This document shows, one piece after another, positions 10,235-18,750 of a stretch of DNA of 64,000 bases. The DNA is from Allonocardiopsis opalescens. Its GTDB lineage: Bacteria > Actinomycetota > Actinomycetes > Streptosporangiales > Streptosporangiaceae. The stretch's first letter is position 1. Each line of letters begins with the position of its first letter. Under the pieces are notes generated by a model. That model worked only from the letters and a program-made list of their open reading frames with translations. It did no database searches and was not told the DNA's origin. The position numbers and the translations under genes were made by a program. The stretch lies in assembly GCF_003002095.1 (NCBI RefSeq), contig NZ_PVZC01000009.1, positions 328,682 to 392,681 on the forward strand, in the 5' to 3' direction.

Positions 10235-11893
10235 TCAGCTCCGGTTCATCGGGAAGGTGACGGTGCCGTCGGAGTCCGGGCCGTGCCAGATGATGACCAG
10301 GCGGCCGCCGGTGAGGACGAGGTCGGCGCCGGTGTGGGTGGCGCAGGGCGGGTCGGTGTGGCCGGCTGTGGTGCTGTAGCCGTCGCCGGAGTCCCCGGAG
10401 AGGGTCAGCGTGATGGTGCACGAGCCGTCGGTGGCGGCCAGGGTGGCGGAGGTGGCGCCCTCGGCCAGCTCCATCGTGAAGTCGCGGGCCCCGGCCGCGG
10501 TCTGGCCGGCGCCCACCCAGGTGCCGACGTAGTCGCCGTCGAAGCCCCGGGAGGCCGTGCCGCTGCCCGCGCCCCTGGAGTCCTCTTCCTCTTCTTCCTC
10601 GACCTCGACGACGCTGGAGCCGGACACACTGGTCCCGCCGCCCAGGTCGGGGGCGGGGCTCCGCGAGGCCCCGCCGGTCGGCTCGCCGCCCGAGGCGGCG
10701 GCGGGCGAGGCGGGCGGCAGCTCCTGCCCGGCCTGCACCACCGGGCTGCCGCCCTCGGCGCCGCCCCCGGCGCCGAGGTAGTAGGCGCCGCCTCCGACGG
10801 CGGCGGCCAGCAGCAGCGTGCCGAGCACACCGGCCGCCACCGCCGCCGGCCGGCGCCGCCGGCGTCCGCCCGGCCCGTCGCTGGGCAGCGTGTCGGCCTC
10901 GCGGCCGGCGGGCTCGGGCTGCGCGGACGGGCCGGTGGGCGCGGCCGCCCCGGTGCCGCGGCCGGGCGGCAGCGGCGCGGGGCCGCCCGCGTCGGCGCGG
11001 GCCGGGGCGGCGGGCGGGAAGGCGGGGGGCGGAGCGGTCGGCGCCTCGGCGGCGACCGGCGCCGCGAGCACGGGCGTGGCGCCGCGGCGGCCGCGCAGCA
11101 GGGACATCAGCACGTCGTGCGAACTGGGCCGGGCGGCGGGGTCCTTGCTCAGGCAGGACGCCACCAGGGCGCGCAGCGGGCCGTCCAGTTCACCGAGGTC
11201 GGGCGCGGAGTGCATCACGTGGTGCATGACCGCGGGCAGGGAGTCGCCGGCGAAGGGGGCGCGGCCGGTGGCGGCGAAGACCATCACCGCGCCCCAGGAG
11301 TAGACGTCGGCGGCCGCTCCGACTGCGGCGTGCGGGGCCATCTGCTCGGGCGCCATGAAGGCCGGGGTGCCCACGATCGAGCCGGTGAAGGTGCCGCTGT
11401 CGGCGATCCTGGCGATTCCGAAGTCGATCACGCGCGGGCCGTCGGCGGCGATCAGCACATTGGCCGGCTTGAGGTCGCGGTGCACGATCCCGGCCTCGTG
11501 GATGGCGACCAGTGCGGTCGCCGTCGCCACCGCGAGCCGGTTCAGCGCCGCGCCCCGGCGCGGCCCGTCGGTCCGCACGGACTCGCTCAGCGAGGGGCCC
11601 GAGACGTACTCGCTGGCGATGTAGGGCGGGTCGTGGTCGAAGTCCGCCCGCACCACCTGCGCGGTGCAGAAGGACGCCACCCGCTGCGCCGCGGCCGCCT
11701 CGCGCACGAAGCGCTCGCGGTGACCGGGGTCGCGCATGCCCAGCGCGGACAGCACCTTGACCGCGACCTGCTCTCCGTCCGGGGCCTCGCCGAGGTAGGC
11801 CACGCCCTGGCCGCCCTGCCCGAGCCGGGCCAGGATGCGGAAGCCGCCCACCTCGCGCGGGTCTCCAACGAGCAGCGGCTGGCCGACAGACAT
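10235..11893 (-). CDS. membrane Ser/Thr protein kinase with extracytoplasmic domain
   Basis: Hanks-type kinase of 552 residues. It has the Gly loop LGQGGQGVAYLG, the ATP lysine Lys46 in VAVKVL, HRDLKPANVL with catalytic Asp140, DFGIAR at 157-162, and GTPAFMAPEQM. A Pro/Ala-rich linker (about 275-340) leads to a single membrane helix (about 350-373). Outside is an acidic spacer with a Glu run and then a beta-rich domain of about 120 residues with two Cys (SCTIT and PPCATH). There are no PASTA repeats. The ATG at 11893 has a GGGAG site; its 5' end faces the Lrp gene. Confidence 0.9.
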   Translation of the reverse strand: MSVGQPLLVGDPREVGGFRILARLGQGGQGVAYLGEAPDGEQVAVKVLSALGMRDPGHRERFVREAAAAQRVASFCTAQVVRADFDHDPPYIASEYVSGPSLSESVRTDGPRRGAALNRLAVATATALVAIHEAGIVHRDLKPANVLIAADGPRVIDFGIARIADSGTFTGSIVGTPAFMAPEQMAPHAAVGAAADVYSWGAVMVFAATGRAPFAGDSLPAVMHHVMHSAPDLGELDGPLRALVASCLSKDPAARPSSHDVLMSLLRGRRGATPVLAAPVAAEAPTAPPPAFPPAAPARADAGGPAPLPPGRGTGAAAPTGPSAQPEPAGREADTLPSDGPGGRRRRRPAAVAAGVLGTLLLAAAVGGGAYYLGAGGGAEGGSPVVQAGQELPPASPAAASGGEPTGGASRSPAPDLGGGTSVSGSSVVEVEEEEEEDSRGAGSGTASRGFDGDYVGTWVGAGQTAAGARDFTMELAEGATSATLAATDGSCTITLTLSGDSGDGYSTTAGHTDPPCATHTGADLVLTGGRLVIIWHGPDSDGTVTFPMNRS

Positions 11894-12094
11894 GCGGAGG
11901 CTCCCGGGGGGATGGTGGGTGGTCAACGCGCATCGAGCCCTCCGGCCGGCGCGCCTACCAAACGAACCTACCGAAACCGGACGGTGGCCCGGTGGCCGGT
12001 CCGGAGAGTTCCCGGTGTCCGGAACAGGCCGAACAGCAGGTCGGCCGCCCGGCTCCCCGCCGCGGCGGCACCGCGGTCCTGCCACACTGACCGC

Positions 12095-12577
12095 ATGAGC
12101 GCTGATGCCCGGGCGCGCCTCGACGCCCTCGACGAGAAGATCATCGCGCTGCTGGTGCGCGACGGCCGGGCCGGCTACGCCGCGATCGGCGCCCGGGTCG
12201 GCCTGTCGGCGCCCGCCGCCAAGCGGCGGGTCGACCGCCTGGTCGGCACCGGCGCCATCACCGGCTTCACCGCCGTGATCGACCAGGCCGTGCTCGGCTG
12301 GAGCACCGAGGCCTACGTGGAGCTGTACTGCTCGGGGCAGCCGGCGCCCTCCCTGCTGGCCCGCAGCCTGGCCGCCATCCCCGAGGTCGTGTCGGCCAGC
12401 ACCGTCACCGGCGACGCCGACACCCTGCTGCGGGTACGCGCCGCCGACGTGCGCCACTTCGAACGGGTCCTGGAACGGCTGACCGCGCTGCCGTACGTCG
12501 AGCGCACCCGCACCACCCTGGTGCTCTCCCCCCTGTTCGAGCGCCCCGCCCCGGCCGCCGAGCCGCCGACGGGGTAG
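12095..12577 (+). CDS. Lrp/AsnC-family transcriptional regulator
   Basis: A 160-residue regulator. The N-terminal winged helix has LDALDEKIIALLVRDGR, VGLSAPAAKRRVDRL and then ITGFTAVIDQAVLG. The C-terminal RAM ligand domain includes VVSASTVTGDADTLLRVRA. Lrp proteins in actinomycetes often sit beside arginine or ornithine genes such as ddaH. Here the amidinohydrolase at 15312 is separated from it only by the toxin-like insert, so it may be its target. It is divergent from the kinase gene. Confidence 0.88.
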   Translation: MSADARARLDALDEKIIALLVRDGRAGYAAIGARVGLSAPAAKRRVDRLVGTGAITGFTAVIDQAVLGWSTEAYVELYCSGQPAPSLLARSLAAIPEVVSASTVTGDADTLLRVRAADVRHFERVLERLTALPYVERTRTTLVLSPLFERPAPAAEPPTG

Positions 12578-12583
12578 CCGCGG

Positions 12584-13037
12584 TCAGCCGGACGGCGGCT
12601 CGGCGCCGTTTTCTTCGGCTTCACGGGTGGCGCGCTCGTCTTGGCAGATCCGCCGATAGTGCTCAACCGACTCACGTACCTTGGAGTGGAGTGCCGGATC
12701 AGCCGCCAAGGCGGCGTGATGACAGCCACGCCACCACCGACACACGATCAGCATCCCGGAACGTCGGCATCCGCGTGGTCAGGTCCTTGCCGAAAAAGAT
12801 CCACGCCTCGTCGAAAGGGTCATTGAGCGCAGGATAGGGATTCGGCTCGTCGTCGTCCTCATCAGGGCCGAGCGCCGCCATGAACGCCAGGGAGTGCTCC
12901 AAGGCGGCAAGCGCCACGCTCCGCTGGTCCGCCGTGGCCGACAAAGCCGTCAGCGCATCCCGCCGCTGGATCGAGTCCGACAGACTCCATGGCACCGGAA
13001 GCCCACGAAACACCTCAGGCAAGAGCGATCGGTTCAC
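12584..13037 (-). pseudogene. decayed second copy of the putative partner/immunity gene
   Basis: The first 105 or so residues parallel the downstream-facing 245-residue protein (LPVPWSLSD, DEAWIFFGKDLTTRMPTFRD, VVAWLSS). The sequence then jumps. The next bases, in a shifted frame, give AALAADPALHSKVRES and RRICQDERATREAEENGAE, matching the C terminus of the intact copy. About 300 bp of the middle is missing, and the junction shifts the frame, so the main frame stops six codons later. Its start overlaps the stop of the intact copy (ATGA). Confidence 0.85.
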
Positions 13038-13771
13038 TCGATACCGCCCTCCTGGGCTTCACGGGCGGCGCGCTCGTCCTCGCAGATTTCGCGGTAGTGG
13101 GCGGCCTCCGCGCGGGTCTTGGGATGGAGAGCCGGGTCGTCGGCCAGCGCGGCGAAGTACTCCAGTTCGCGATCGTGACCGAGAGACCAGATGACGCCGA
13201 TGGGTTGCATCGCCTCACGCCAGGGCAATCTAGGAATCGCCGACTTCAGCAGCGCCACGAAGCGCTCCCGGTCCCGCACCAGCGCTGGATCCTCCGATGG
13301 ATCACCATCGCGGAAGGCGGCTTGGAGCCAGCGCACGGCGCTTGCACTCAACCCGATGGCTTTGCCATTGGCCCAGAGGCGGCTCAGGTCGTCCACGACG
13401 GCGTCAGGAGGCTCGGCCCACCGCTCACCGAACAGCAGCTCGGTGTCGATCGACGACAGCCACGCCACCACCGTCGCACGATCAGCATCACGAAACGTCG
13501 GCATCCGCGCCGTCAAGTCCCTGCCGAAGAAGACCCATGCCTCATCGAAATGATCATTGAGCGCGGGATACGAATTCATATCGTCATCCTCCGCATACGG
13601 GCCGAGCTGCACCGTATACGCCAAACCGCGTTCCAGAGCAGAAAGAGCCACAGCACGCTGATCCGGAGTGGCAGGCAGCCGTTCCAGTGCATCGCGCCGC
13701 TGAACCGGATCGGACAGACACCATGGCACTGGAAGCTCGCGCAGCACCTCAGGCAGAAGCATTCCATTCAC
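13034..13771 (-). CDS. hypothetical protein, putative immunity or partner of the upstream nuclease-like protein
   Basis: A 245-residue, acidic, soluble protein with no signal peptide or membrane helix and no family I recognise. Notable stretches are PVPWCLSDPVQRRDALERL, NDHFDEAWVFFGRDLTARM and a charged C terminus HYREICEDERAAREAQEGG. Its start overlaps the stop of the nuclease-like gene (ATGA), so the two are translated together. The order of large protein then small acidic protein, followed by a decayed duplicate, is what toxin-immunity loci look like. The immunity role is inference from context. Confidence 0.6.
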   Translation of the reverse strand: MNGMLLPEVLRELPVPWCLSDPVQRRDALERLPATPDQRAVALSALERGLAYTVQLGPYAEDDDMNSYPALNDHFDEAWVFFGRDLTARMPTFRDADRATVVAWLSSIDTELLFGERWAEPPDAVVDDLSRLWANGKAIGLSASAVRWLQAAFRDGDPSEDPALVRDRERFVALLKSAIPRLPWREAMQPIGVIWSLGHDRELEYFAALADDPALHPKTRAEAAHYREICEDERAAREAQEGGIE

Positions 13772-14952
13772 AAGAAATCAACTCCATAAGGTCGCAGGAA
13801 CTCACGCGCAGCACTCAATGTTGGCAAATTCTGCGCGAACCAGCCACCAGGTCCACCAGGAAATTCTCGTCCGTTGTCAACGTATGCACGGAAGGTGGCG
13901 TCGAAGATCACCTGCAACTCATCCGGCATGAGAACGCGCTCTTCGATGCACACCGGAATACCGTTGACGATCAACCTTTCGATCGCATATCTTTCCTCGC
14001 TCTCCGGACGCATCCGACTGAATACCCCGGTCCAACCATTTTCAGTGGCAATGTGAACCTCCACCCGTCTCATGTCCGGATCGGCCCCCCGCCACTCCAG
14101 CATCCGGTCCAACTGATCGGGATCCTTCCGCATCTTGTCCGCGAGCGTCTGAGCCGTCGCCTTGACCTCGGCCAGGTTGACGACGCGGTCAGCGGTGACG
14201 TACACGAGGTCGGCCTGGGGGACCGGGGCGATGTCGCCCAGGACCACTCCGTTGCCGAGGTCGATGCGCTCGCCCCTGCGGGCGTCCAGGGCGATCCTGC
14301 CGCCCTCGGCGAGTCTCGCGTCGCCCAGCAGGCGCCCGGCGGCGCGCAGTTCCGCCGCGGCGCCCACCGCGTGGGCGGTCTCGCCGCCGGCGAACTGCCG
14401 CAGCAGGCCGGTGAAGATGTCGTCGCGGCGGCGGGGGGAGCCGGCCAGGCGGTCCGAGCGCTCCAGGTTCGCGAGGTCGCGGGCCACCTGGTGGGCCGGG
14501 ACATCGGACCTGCCGAACAGCGCGGCCGCATCGGGAAGGGCGCCCAGGCGGTGCGCGGTCCGCGCGACGACCGTCCAGTCCCCGCGGCTCTCGCAGTCAG
14601 GCGCTTCCGCTCCGTCGAGGCGCGCCGACCAGACGTCCACCACTGCGGCGAGGTCCGGGCCCTCCCCCACCGGACCACCGAAACTGCTCTGGTCGTCGGC
14701 CGACTCGACCTCGGCCGCGAGCCGACGGAACACCGCGCGGTCGTCGTCGGTCAACCGGGGTCCGGCCCCAATGCCGCTCCGGGGTTCCCCGGACTCAGCC
14801 GGATGATCACCGACAGGGAGGGTGTCCGCCGGATCTCCCGGACGGGCGCCGCCGCGCCGCGCGTCCGGAGCCGCCGCCGGACCGCCGCCGGCAGGCCCCC
14901 GGTCCGGCGCGTCGTCCGGACGGTCGCCGCCCTCACCCGTCCAGCGGTCCAT
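13768..14952 (-). CDS. putative PD-(D/E)xK nuclease-domain toxin
   Basis: A 394-residue protein. Residues 1-65 are Gly/Pro/Asp-rich and disordered, 66-210 mostly helical, and 215-394 look like a compact alpha/beta domain. In that domain QADLVYV (Asp248) is followed by NLAEVKATA (Glu262, Lys264), the D...ExK pattern of restriction-endonuclease-fold nucleases. There is no signal peptide, TM helix or WXG motif, so export is unproven. The ATG at 14952 is chosen because upstream codons are low quality; the GGAGGG site is rather distant. A solitary DNA-cleaving regulator is the alternative. Confidence 0.55.
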   Translation of the reverse strand: MDRWTGEGGDRPDDAPDRGPAGGGPAAAPDARRGGARPGDPADTLPVGDHPAESGEPRSGIGAGPRLTDDDRAVFRRLAAEVESADDQSSFGGPVGEGPDLAAVVDVWSARLDGAEAPDCESRGDWTVVARTAHRLGALPDAAALFGRSDVPAHQVARDLANLERSDRLAGSPRRRDDIFTGLLRQFAGGETAHAVGAAAELRAAGRLLGDARLAEGGRIALDARRGERIDLGNGVVLGDIAPVPQADLVYVTADRVVNLAEVKATAQTLADKMRKDPDQLDRMLEWRGADPDMRRVEVHIATENGWTGVFSRMRPESEERYAIERLIVNGIPVCIEERVLMPDELQVIFDATFRAYVDNGREFPGGPGGWFAQNLPTLSAAREFLRPYGVDFL

Positions 14953-15275
14953 CCCGCCCACGCGACCCTCCACCCACGCACACCGGCGAAGCTGAGCGTA
15001 CAACCACGGCCACCCGGCGTATACGCGTTTTCGCCGTCCCGCGAGGCAGCCCGGGCGCCCGGCACGCACCCGCCGGAGGCCATGGGCACCGGCGGCCGTG
15101 GCACCCCCGCGGACGGGCGCAGGAGCCGCCGACTCGCGGCACGCATGCCGCCCGGCCGACGCGGTGGCGGCGCACTCCCCCACGGCCGCGGGTGCTGTCA
15201 TGAGCCGACGCAAGGATCAGCCGCGAGATCAGTCAAAGACACAAGAAAAGAACGTGATCACGCAGGTATACGTGC
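14953..15275. other. intergenic region between divergent nuclease-like gene and ddaH
   Basis: About 320 bp. Frames here are low-quality Arg/Pro/Ala-rich shadows. From about 15195 the composition shifts to A-rich (AAAGACACAAGAAAAG), which suits a promoter region for the following gene. No RNA gene is seen. Confidence 0.5.
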
Positions 15276-15311
15276 TTGGTCAGCTGGACCTCGCGCTCAT
15301 ATCTTTCAGTT
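15276..15311 (+). promoter_or_regulatory. candidate promoter giving a leaderless ddaH transcript
   Basis: TTGGTC at 15276-15281 and TATCTT at 15300-15305 are separated by 18 bp and look like -35 and -10 boxes. The GTG start codon lies six bases after the -10, and no Shine-Dalgarno sequence is visible, as in actinobacterial leaderless mRNAs. Confidence 0.4.
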
Positions 15312-16202
15312 GTGACCACTCCTTCCGCGCCGGCCACCGCGCCGCCGGCCACCGCCCCGGCGCCCGCCGCTCCGGCGAGCGTCCGCCGTGCCCGCACGCG
15401 GCACTTCCTGATGTGCCCGCCGACCCACTTCCGGGTCGACTACGCCATCAACCCGTGGATGTCCACCGGCAGCCCCGTGGACGCTGCGCTGGCGCTGCGG
15501 CAGTGGGAGGGACTGCGCGCCGTCTACCAGGAGCTGGGTCACCGGGTCAGCGAACTGGTCCCCGACCCGGCGCTGCCCGACATGGTGTTCACCGCCAACG
15601 GCGCCGTCGTCCTGGACGGCGTCGCCTACCGGGCCCGGTTCCGGCACGCCGAGCGGGCCGCCGAGGCCGACGCGCACGCCGCCTGGCTGACCGCGTCGGG
15701 CTTCGAGGTGCGCGGCGGCGAGCGGATCAGCGAGGGCGAGGGCGACTTCGCGGTCACCGAGGGCGCCATCCTGGCGGGCACCGGTTTCCGCACCGAGCCC
15801 GGCGCGGCGCTGGAGGCCCAGGAGGTCTTCGGCCGCCCGGTGATCGGGCTGCGCCTGGTCGACCCGCGCTACTACCACCTCGACACGGCGCTGTTCGTGC
15901 TGGACGACGGCGCGGACGGCGGCCCGGCCGACATCGCCTACTACCCCGGTGCCTTCTCCGACGCCAGCCTGCGGGTGCTGCGCCGCCTCTTCCCCGACGC
16001 CCTGCTGGCCACCGAGGACGACGCGGCCGTGTTCGGCCTGAACGCCGTCAGCGACGGCCGCAACGTGGTGCTGCCCGCGCCGGCCGTGCGGCTCGCGGCG
16101 CGGCTGGCCGAGCGCGGCTACCACCCGGTCCCGGTCGACATGGGCGAGTTCGTGAAGGCGGGCGGCAGCGTCAAGTGCTGCACGCTGGAGGTGCGCGGCT
16201 GA
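15312..16202 (+). CDS. ddaH: dimethylarginine dimethylaminohydrolase-type amidinohydrolase
   Basis: Member of the amidinotransferase/DDAH superfamily, which hydrolyses guanidino compounds to citrulline or ornithine products through a Cys-His-Glu/Asp site. Seen here are MCPPTHFRVDYAINPWM, PDMVFTANGAVVLDG, EGEGDFAV, YYHLDTALFVLDDG with the catalytic His, and the C-terminal SVKCCTLEVRG with the nucleophilic Cys. The first 35 residues are a Pro/Ala/Thr-rich extension. GTG at 15312 is chosen; a TTG at 15276 overlaps the putative promoter. The substrate could be methylarginine or another guanidino compound. Confidence 0.85.
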   Translation: MTTPSAPATAPPATAPAPAAPASVRRARTRHFLMCPPTHFRVDYAINPWMSTGSPVDAALALRQWEGLRAVYQELGHRVSELVPDPALPDMVFTANGAVVLDGVAYRARFRHAERAAEADAHAAWLTASGFEVRGGERISEGEGDFAVTEGAILAGTGFRTEPGAALEAQEVFGRPVIGLRLVDPRYYHLDTALFVLDDGADGGPADIAYYPGAFSDASLRVLRRLFPDALLATEDDAAVFGLNAVSDGRNVVLPAPAVRLAARLAERGYHPVPVDMGEFVKAGGSVKCCTLEVRG

Positions 16203-16212
16203 CGGGCCGCGC

Positions 16213-16800
16213 TCAGACCACCCTGCGGCGCGCCTCGGCGCGGGGCTCGGCCAGCCGGATGCGCACCTGTGCGGGCAGCCTGCGCAGCTCCATCGCGCCG
16301 CGCAGCCGCGCCAGGCCGTCATCGCGCAGCCGCTGCCAGACCTCGGCCACGTCGGCGTCCTCGTCCACCACCAGGTCCATCCGCACCCGGGGCGCCCGCT
16401 CGGCACCGATGAGCCGGGCGCGGGCCCGTTGGACCCCCGGGTAGCCGTCCGCCTCGCGCTCGACGGCATCGGTCGCCGCCGAGGACGGCAGCACGGTGCG
16501 GCCGCCGCCGGCGTCCGGCTCGACCTCGATCCGGCGCACCGACTCGGTGCGCGCCTGCACCAGCAGCCAGCGCAGCCCGAGCAGCGCCAGCACGACGCAG
16601 ACCGCCGCAACCGCGTACCAGAACCAGGGCTGCGCGGCCAGCGCCCGCGCCTGCGGGCCGAGCACCGGGCGCGCGGCCCGCTCCGGGCCGAAGACGCCCA
16701 GGCCCAGCGCCAGGCCGGCGCCGCCCGCCGCGAGCAGCACCGCCCCGCCGAGTGCGAGACCCCACCTGTTCCCCCGTGCCGACCTGCGCAGCCTGCTCAT
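16213..16800 (-). CDS. AmaP-like membrane anchor of the Asp23 cluster
   Basis: A 195-residue protein with two N-terminal membrane helices, LALGGAVLLAAGGAGLALGL and WFWYAVAAVCVVLALLGLRW, and a cytoplasmic C-terminal domain with PRVRMDLVVDEDADVAEVWQ. This layout matches the alkaline-shock-response membrane anchor AmaP, which tethers Asp23-family proteins to the membrane. It is the last gene of the six-gene minus-strand cluster, which supports the assignment. Confidence 0.7.
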   Translation of the reverse strand: MSRLRRSARGNRWGLALGGAVLLAAGGAGLALGLGVFGPERAARPVLGPQARALAAQPWFWYAVAAVCVVLALLGLRWLLVQARTESVRRIEVEPDAGGGRTVLPSSAATDAVEREADGYPGVQRARARLIGAERAPRVRMDLVVDEDADVAEVWQRLRDDGLARLRGAMELRRLPAQVRIRLAEPRAEARRRVV

Positions 16801-16845
16801 CGAACGCTCTCCCTCGCCCGGCCCCGGCGGCTCAGCCCGACAGGG

Positions 16846-17517
16846 TCACTCTGCGTCACCAGGCTCCCACCTGGCGGTGCGCCGGGTACGCACTTTGACC
16901 GAGACGTGCAGCGGCCGGGCCGGCGCGAGCGCGGTCACCCGGCCGCGCACCGCCTCGCGGACCTGGCTGCGCAGCCGGTCGGGGGTGCGCAGGTCCGTCG
17001 AGACGACGACCAGGGCGCGCGTGCCGGCCAGCCGGACCTTGGCGGAGCGCACGCCCCACACGCTCTCGGCCGCGGCGGCGAGCGCGCGGCGCACCGCGCC
17101 CGGCGACAGGCCCACGACCAGGTCGGGATCGGCCGTCTCGACCGCCACCCAGCGCGGGCGCCCCGGGACGAGGGCCAGCAGGATCAGACCCAGGCCCACC
17201 AGCATCAGCACCACGCAGGCCGCCAGCACGGGCGGATCGCGCCAGGTCGCGGTGCGCAGGTAGCCGTCGGCCGCCTGGTAGGGCAGCGCGTGCAGCGGCC
17301 GGCCCACCAGCGCGGAGATGACCTCGGCGGCGGCCAGTACCGCGATGGCCGTCAGCACGATCGCCGCCACCGTGGCCGGAACGGTGCGGTGCGGCCGGAA
17401 GGCGTGCCGGGCCGCGCGCCGCGCGGAGCGCACCCGGGCCGGGGAGACCACGCCCGAGCCGCCGGGGCGCGGCGACGGCAGCGGCCAGCGCGCGGTGTCG
17501 CGTTCGGTCGCGGTCAT
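16846..17517 (-). CDS. DUF6286-like membrane protein of the Asp23 cluster
   Basis: A 223-residue protein with a basic N terminus and two helices, TVPATVAAIVLTAIAVLAAA and PVLAACVVLMLVGLGLILLA. A C-terminal domain follows with AVRRALAAAAESVWGVRSAK and the strand PLHVSVKVRTRR. The topology parallels AmaP and suggests a second membrane anchor with an Asp23-like cytoplasmic tail. Its start overlaps the stop of the preceding Asp23-family gene (ATGA), showing translational coupling. Confidence 0.65.
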   Translation of the reverse strand: MTATERDTARWPLPSPRPGGSGVVSPARVRSARRAARHAFRPHRTVPATVAAIVLTAIAVLAAAEVISALVGRPLHALPYQAADGYLRTATWRDPPVLAACVVLMLVGLGLILLALVPGRPRWVAVETADPDLVVGLSPGAVRRALAAAAESVWGVRSAKVRLAGTRALVVVSTDLRTPDRLRSQVREAVRGRVTALAPARPLHVSVKVRTRRTARWEPGDAE

Positions 17518-17915
17518 CGCGCCCCACCCCCTCTGCGCTCGGGCGGGCCCGGCAGGTACCGGTCCACCCGGATGTCGACGTGGCGCACCTTCATCCCGGT
17601 CAGCGTGGACAGCCGGTCGGCGACGCGCTCGCGCACCCGCCGGCTGACCTCGCGCACCGGCTGCGGATAGACCAGCGAGACGCCGAGCCGGACCGACACC
17701 GCGCGCCCCCGCACGGTCGCCGTCGCCTTGGCTCGGCCGCCGCGGCGCGGCGCGCGGGCGGTGCCGTCGACCTCCGTCACGGCCTGCGCCGCGATCTTCT
17801 CCACCACCCGCGGGGCGATCACCGTCACCCCCCGGTCGGCGGCGCGCCGCACGGCGGTCCGCGGAGCGGTGCCGGGGCGGCGGGCCGGCGCGGTGGCGGT
17901 ACCGATCGAGCTCAC
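17514..17915 (-). CDS. Asp23/Gls24-family protein
   Basis: A 133-residue protein. The family core is visible as GVTVIAPRVVEKIAAQAVTE, VSVRLGVSLVYPQPVREVSR, VADRLSTLTGMKVRHVDIRV. These proteins form cytoplasmic-membrane-associated layers linked to envelope stress. The C terminus is Arg/Gly-rich. Its stop overlaps the next gene's start. Confidence 0.75.
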   Translation of the reverse strand: MSSIGTATAPARRPGTAPRTAVRRAADRGVTVIAPRVVEKIAAQAVTEVDGTARAPRRGGRAKATATVRGRAVSVRLGVSLVYPQPVREVSRRVRERVADRLSTLTGMKVRHVDIRVDRYLPGPPERRGGGAR

Positions 17916-17922
17916 CGCCGCC

Positions 17923-18108
17923 TCACCCCCGCCGCCCGAACAGCTGGGCCACGTCCAGTTCCCCCTGGACGATCCGGCCGGCCAGGAAGCCGACCACGCC
18001 GAGCGCCAGCACGACCAGGAAGCCGGTGAAGCCGCCCAGGATCCCGGCGAAGCCCAGGGCCGTGCCGTAGGCCAGTCCGATGACCGGCCAGGACAGTGTG
18101 CCGTTCAA
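17923..18108 (-). CDS. small membrane protein of the Asp23 cluster (DUF2273-like)
   Basis: A 61-residue protein that is almost entirely two hydrophobic helices: WPVIGLAYGTALGFAGILGG and FTGFLVVLALGVVGFLAGRI, ending ELDVAQLFGRRG. It starts at TTG 18108 with a strong GAGGAG site. Small two-helix DUF2273 proteins are regular members of Asp23/AmaP operons, and its position 7 bp before the next gene fits. Confidence 0.75.
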   Translation of the reverse strand: MNGTLSWPVIGLAYGTALGFAGILGGFTGFLVVLALGVVGFLAGRIVQGELDVAQLFGRRG

Positions 18109-18423
18109 GGTTCACTCCTCACTGCTCGTCGGTCGGGGGCGGCGGGTGGAGCGCCGCCGCGGGCTGCGTGCCCGTGCCTGTCGGTACCGCGTTGTTCTCC
18201 TGGTGCGCGCGTCCGCACGGCGGCGCCTGTCGGACGCGGCCCCGCGCACCTCGGCGCGGCCCGCGCTGCTCGTGCGCCCACCCCGACGGCGCTCCACCGC
18301 CGGTGCGCACGTACCCGCACGGCGGCACCCGTCGGACGCGGCCCCGCACTCCAGCGCAGCCGCGCGCCGAGGCGTCCGGACCGCCGCCGCGGCCGGGCTG
18401 CCCGTGCGGCGCGGGTGCGCGGC
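18109..18423. repeat. non-coding gap with an imperfect direct repeat
   Basis: About 315 bp inside the Asp23 cluster. A 33-bp element containing GTCGGACGCGGCCCCGC occurs at 18213-18245 and again, with a few changes, at 18316-18348, about 103 bp apart. No coding frame of normal quality is visible. It may be a spacer with a promoter for the distal four genes; none is obvious. Confidence 0.45.
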
Positions 18424-18738
18424 TCACTGCGGGCTCCGCGGCGCCGGGGTCGCCGGGGCGGCGACGATGTCGCCGATGCCGACGTCCACCCGGCGTCCGG
18501 GGACCTCGGCGGCCACCGCGGCCCGGACCTGCTCGGCGATCTCCGGCAGCGGGCGGCCGTAGCGGGCCACCACCCACACCTCGACCGCGTCCGCGCGCAC
18601 GGCGACCCCGGTCAGCCGCTCCCCCGGCAGGTAGGTGGCGACGGCGCCGTACGGCCCGCCCGAGAGCCGGGCCACGTCGGGGCACGAGCGCGCCCGCGCG
18701 CCGATCCGGGCCGCCAGGCCCTCGTCCTGCTCCGCCAT
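18424..18738 (-). CDS. Asp23-like small protein
   Basis: A 104-residue protein with the fold pattern of Asp23-type domains: PYGAVATYLPGERLTGVAVR, VEVWVVARYGRPLPEIAEQV, RAAVAAEVPGRRVDVGIGDI. The alternation of a conserved strand, helix and final DVGIGDI strand mirrors the neighbouring Asp23 protein. I assign it by pattern and position; the similarity is distant. Confidence 0.6.
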   Translation of the reverse strand: MAEQDEGLAARIGARARSCPDVARLSGGPYGAVATYLPGERLTGVAVRADAVEVWVVARYGRPLPEIAEQVRAAVAAEVPGRRVDVGIGDIVAAPATPAPRSPQ

Positions 18739-18750
18739 ACGCCCGGCCCG

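Noticed and set aside
12313..12729. Antisense frame over the Lrp gene 3' end
   Set aside because: It is a shadow; only its upstream part coincides with the real C-terminal remnant of the decayed partner gene.
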